Source of the DNA: Mariprofundaceae bacterium
GTDB lineage: Bacteria > Pseudomonadota > Zetaproteobacteria > Mariprofundales > Mariprofundaceae
Assembly: GCA_030950875.1 (NCBI GenBank)
Contig: JAUZQS010000074.1
Span: forward strand, 1 to 6,289
DNA length: 6,289 bases
Direction of reading: 5' to 3'
Part shown: one piece after another, positions 5,953 to 6,289 of the stretch
How positions within the stretch are numbered: position 1 is the first letter of the stretch
How the letters are laid out: each line of letters starts with the position of its first letter
Position numbers and translations under genes: made by a program
The notes under the pieces: generated by a model
Seen by the model: only the letters and a program-made list of their open reading frames with translations
The model's database searches: none
What the model was told of the DNA's origin: nothing

Positions 5953-6289
5953 TTTTCGTACGCTACGCCGACAATATCTAACTTATCCATCACCATGTCT
6001 TTATCAAATGGTTTCATAATGTACTCATCTGCACCTGCCGCCAATGCCTTGAGCATCGATGGCATTCCTGTTTCTGTCGTTACCATAATTACACGAGGTT
6101 CCGTGGTATACTTGGCATCCGAACGCAAAGCCACCAAAAAATCATAGCCATTCATTACTGGCATATTCCAATCCAAAAGAATCACAGATATATCATCATG
6201 TGCTTGCATTTGTTCTTGAGCCAACGCCCCATTGACAGCTTCTAGCACTTCAAATCCAAGCGATGTCATAATACGCCCTAATGAAATAC
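5949..6289 (-). CDS. cheY: CheY-like receiver protein, N-terminus beyond the window
   Basis: The frame is open to the right edge of the window, so the 5' end and the first acidic residues of the receiver lie outside; the ATG at 6269 is internal. About 112 residues remain. They hold the phospho-acceptor Asp in VILLDWNMPVMNG, the switch Thr in IMVTTET, and the conserved Lys in YIMKPF, followed by a short last helix and the stop. The protein ends directly after the receiver, so it is probably a single-domain CheY-type regulator that carries the CheA phosphate signal to a motor or other output. A domain in front of the receiver cannot be excluded. The stop overlaps the cheB start by four bases, which makes this the gene just upstream in a cheY-cheB-cheR operon. 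The exact role as main CheY or an auxiliary one is not shown. Confidence 0.85.
   Translation of the reverse strand, partial: ISLGRIMTSLGFEVLEAVNGALAQEQMQAHDDISVILLDWNMPVMNGYDFLVALRSDAKYTTEPRVIMVTTETGMPSMLKALAAGADEYIMKPFDKDMVMDKLDIVGVAYEK

Overview
The window looks like chromosomal DNA from a Gram-negative, probably proteobacterial species. It is moderately AT-rich and encodes a periplasmic zinc-binding protein with a signal peptide, plus CheB/CheR chemotaxis proteins of proteobacterial type. I cannot name the genus. I see no rRNA, tRNA, CRISPR array or complete insertion sequence.

Left part (1-812): a leftward gene of unknown function starts at 650 behind a good ribosome binding site and runs off the left edge. 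The 162-base gap that separates it from the zinc genes is a divergent promoter region. It holds a plausible sigma70-type promoter for the zinc operon and an 8+8 bp dyad that could be an operator.

Zinc-uptake operon (about 840-3811, rightward): znuA (periplasmic binding protein), znuC (ATPase) and znuB (permease) are joined by 4-base and 8-base stop/start overlaps. A small RDD-family membrane protein follows and overlaps the end of znuB by 25 bases. ZnuA would capture Zn(II) in the periplasm, ZnuB would carry it through the inner membrane, and ZnuC would power transport. The role of the RDD protein is unknown.

Convergent gap (3812-4057): this contains a compact 164-base palindromic element with perfect 25-bp inverted ends and a second hairpin at its centre flanked by A and T runs. 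It looks like a MITE-type non-autonomous mobile element, and its core may serve as a two-way transcription terminator between the converging operons.

Chemotaxis operon (6289-4058, leftward): a CheY-like receiver (5' end beyond the window), then CheB (receiver plus methylesterase) and CheR (methyltransferase), each joined to the next by an ATGA overlap. CheR and CheB would add and remove methyl groups on chemoreceptors, giving sensory adaptation.

Most of the window is ordinary. The points that deserve a second look are the palindromic element, the unknown gene opposite the zinc operon, and the znuA start and promoter.
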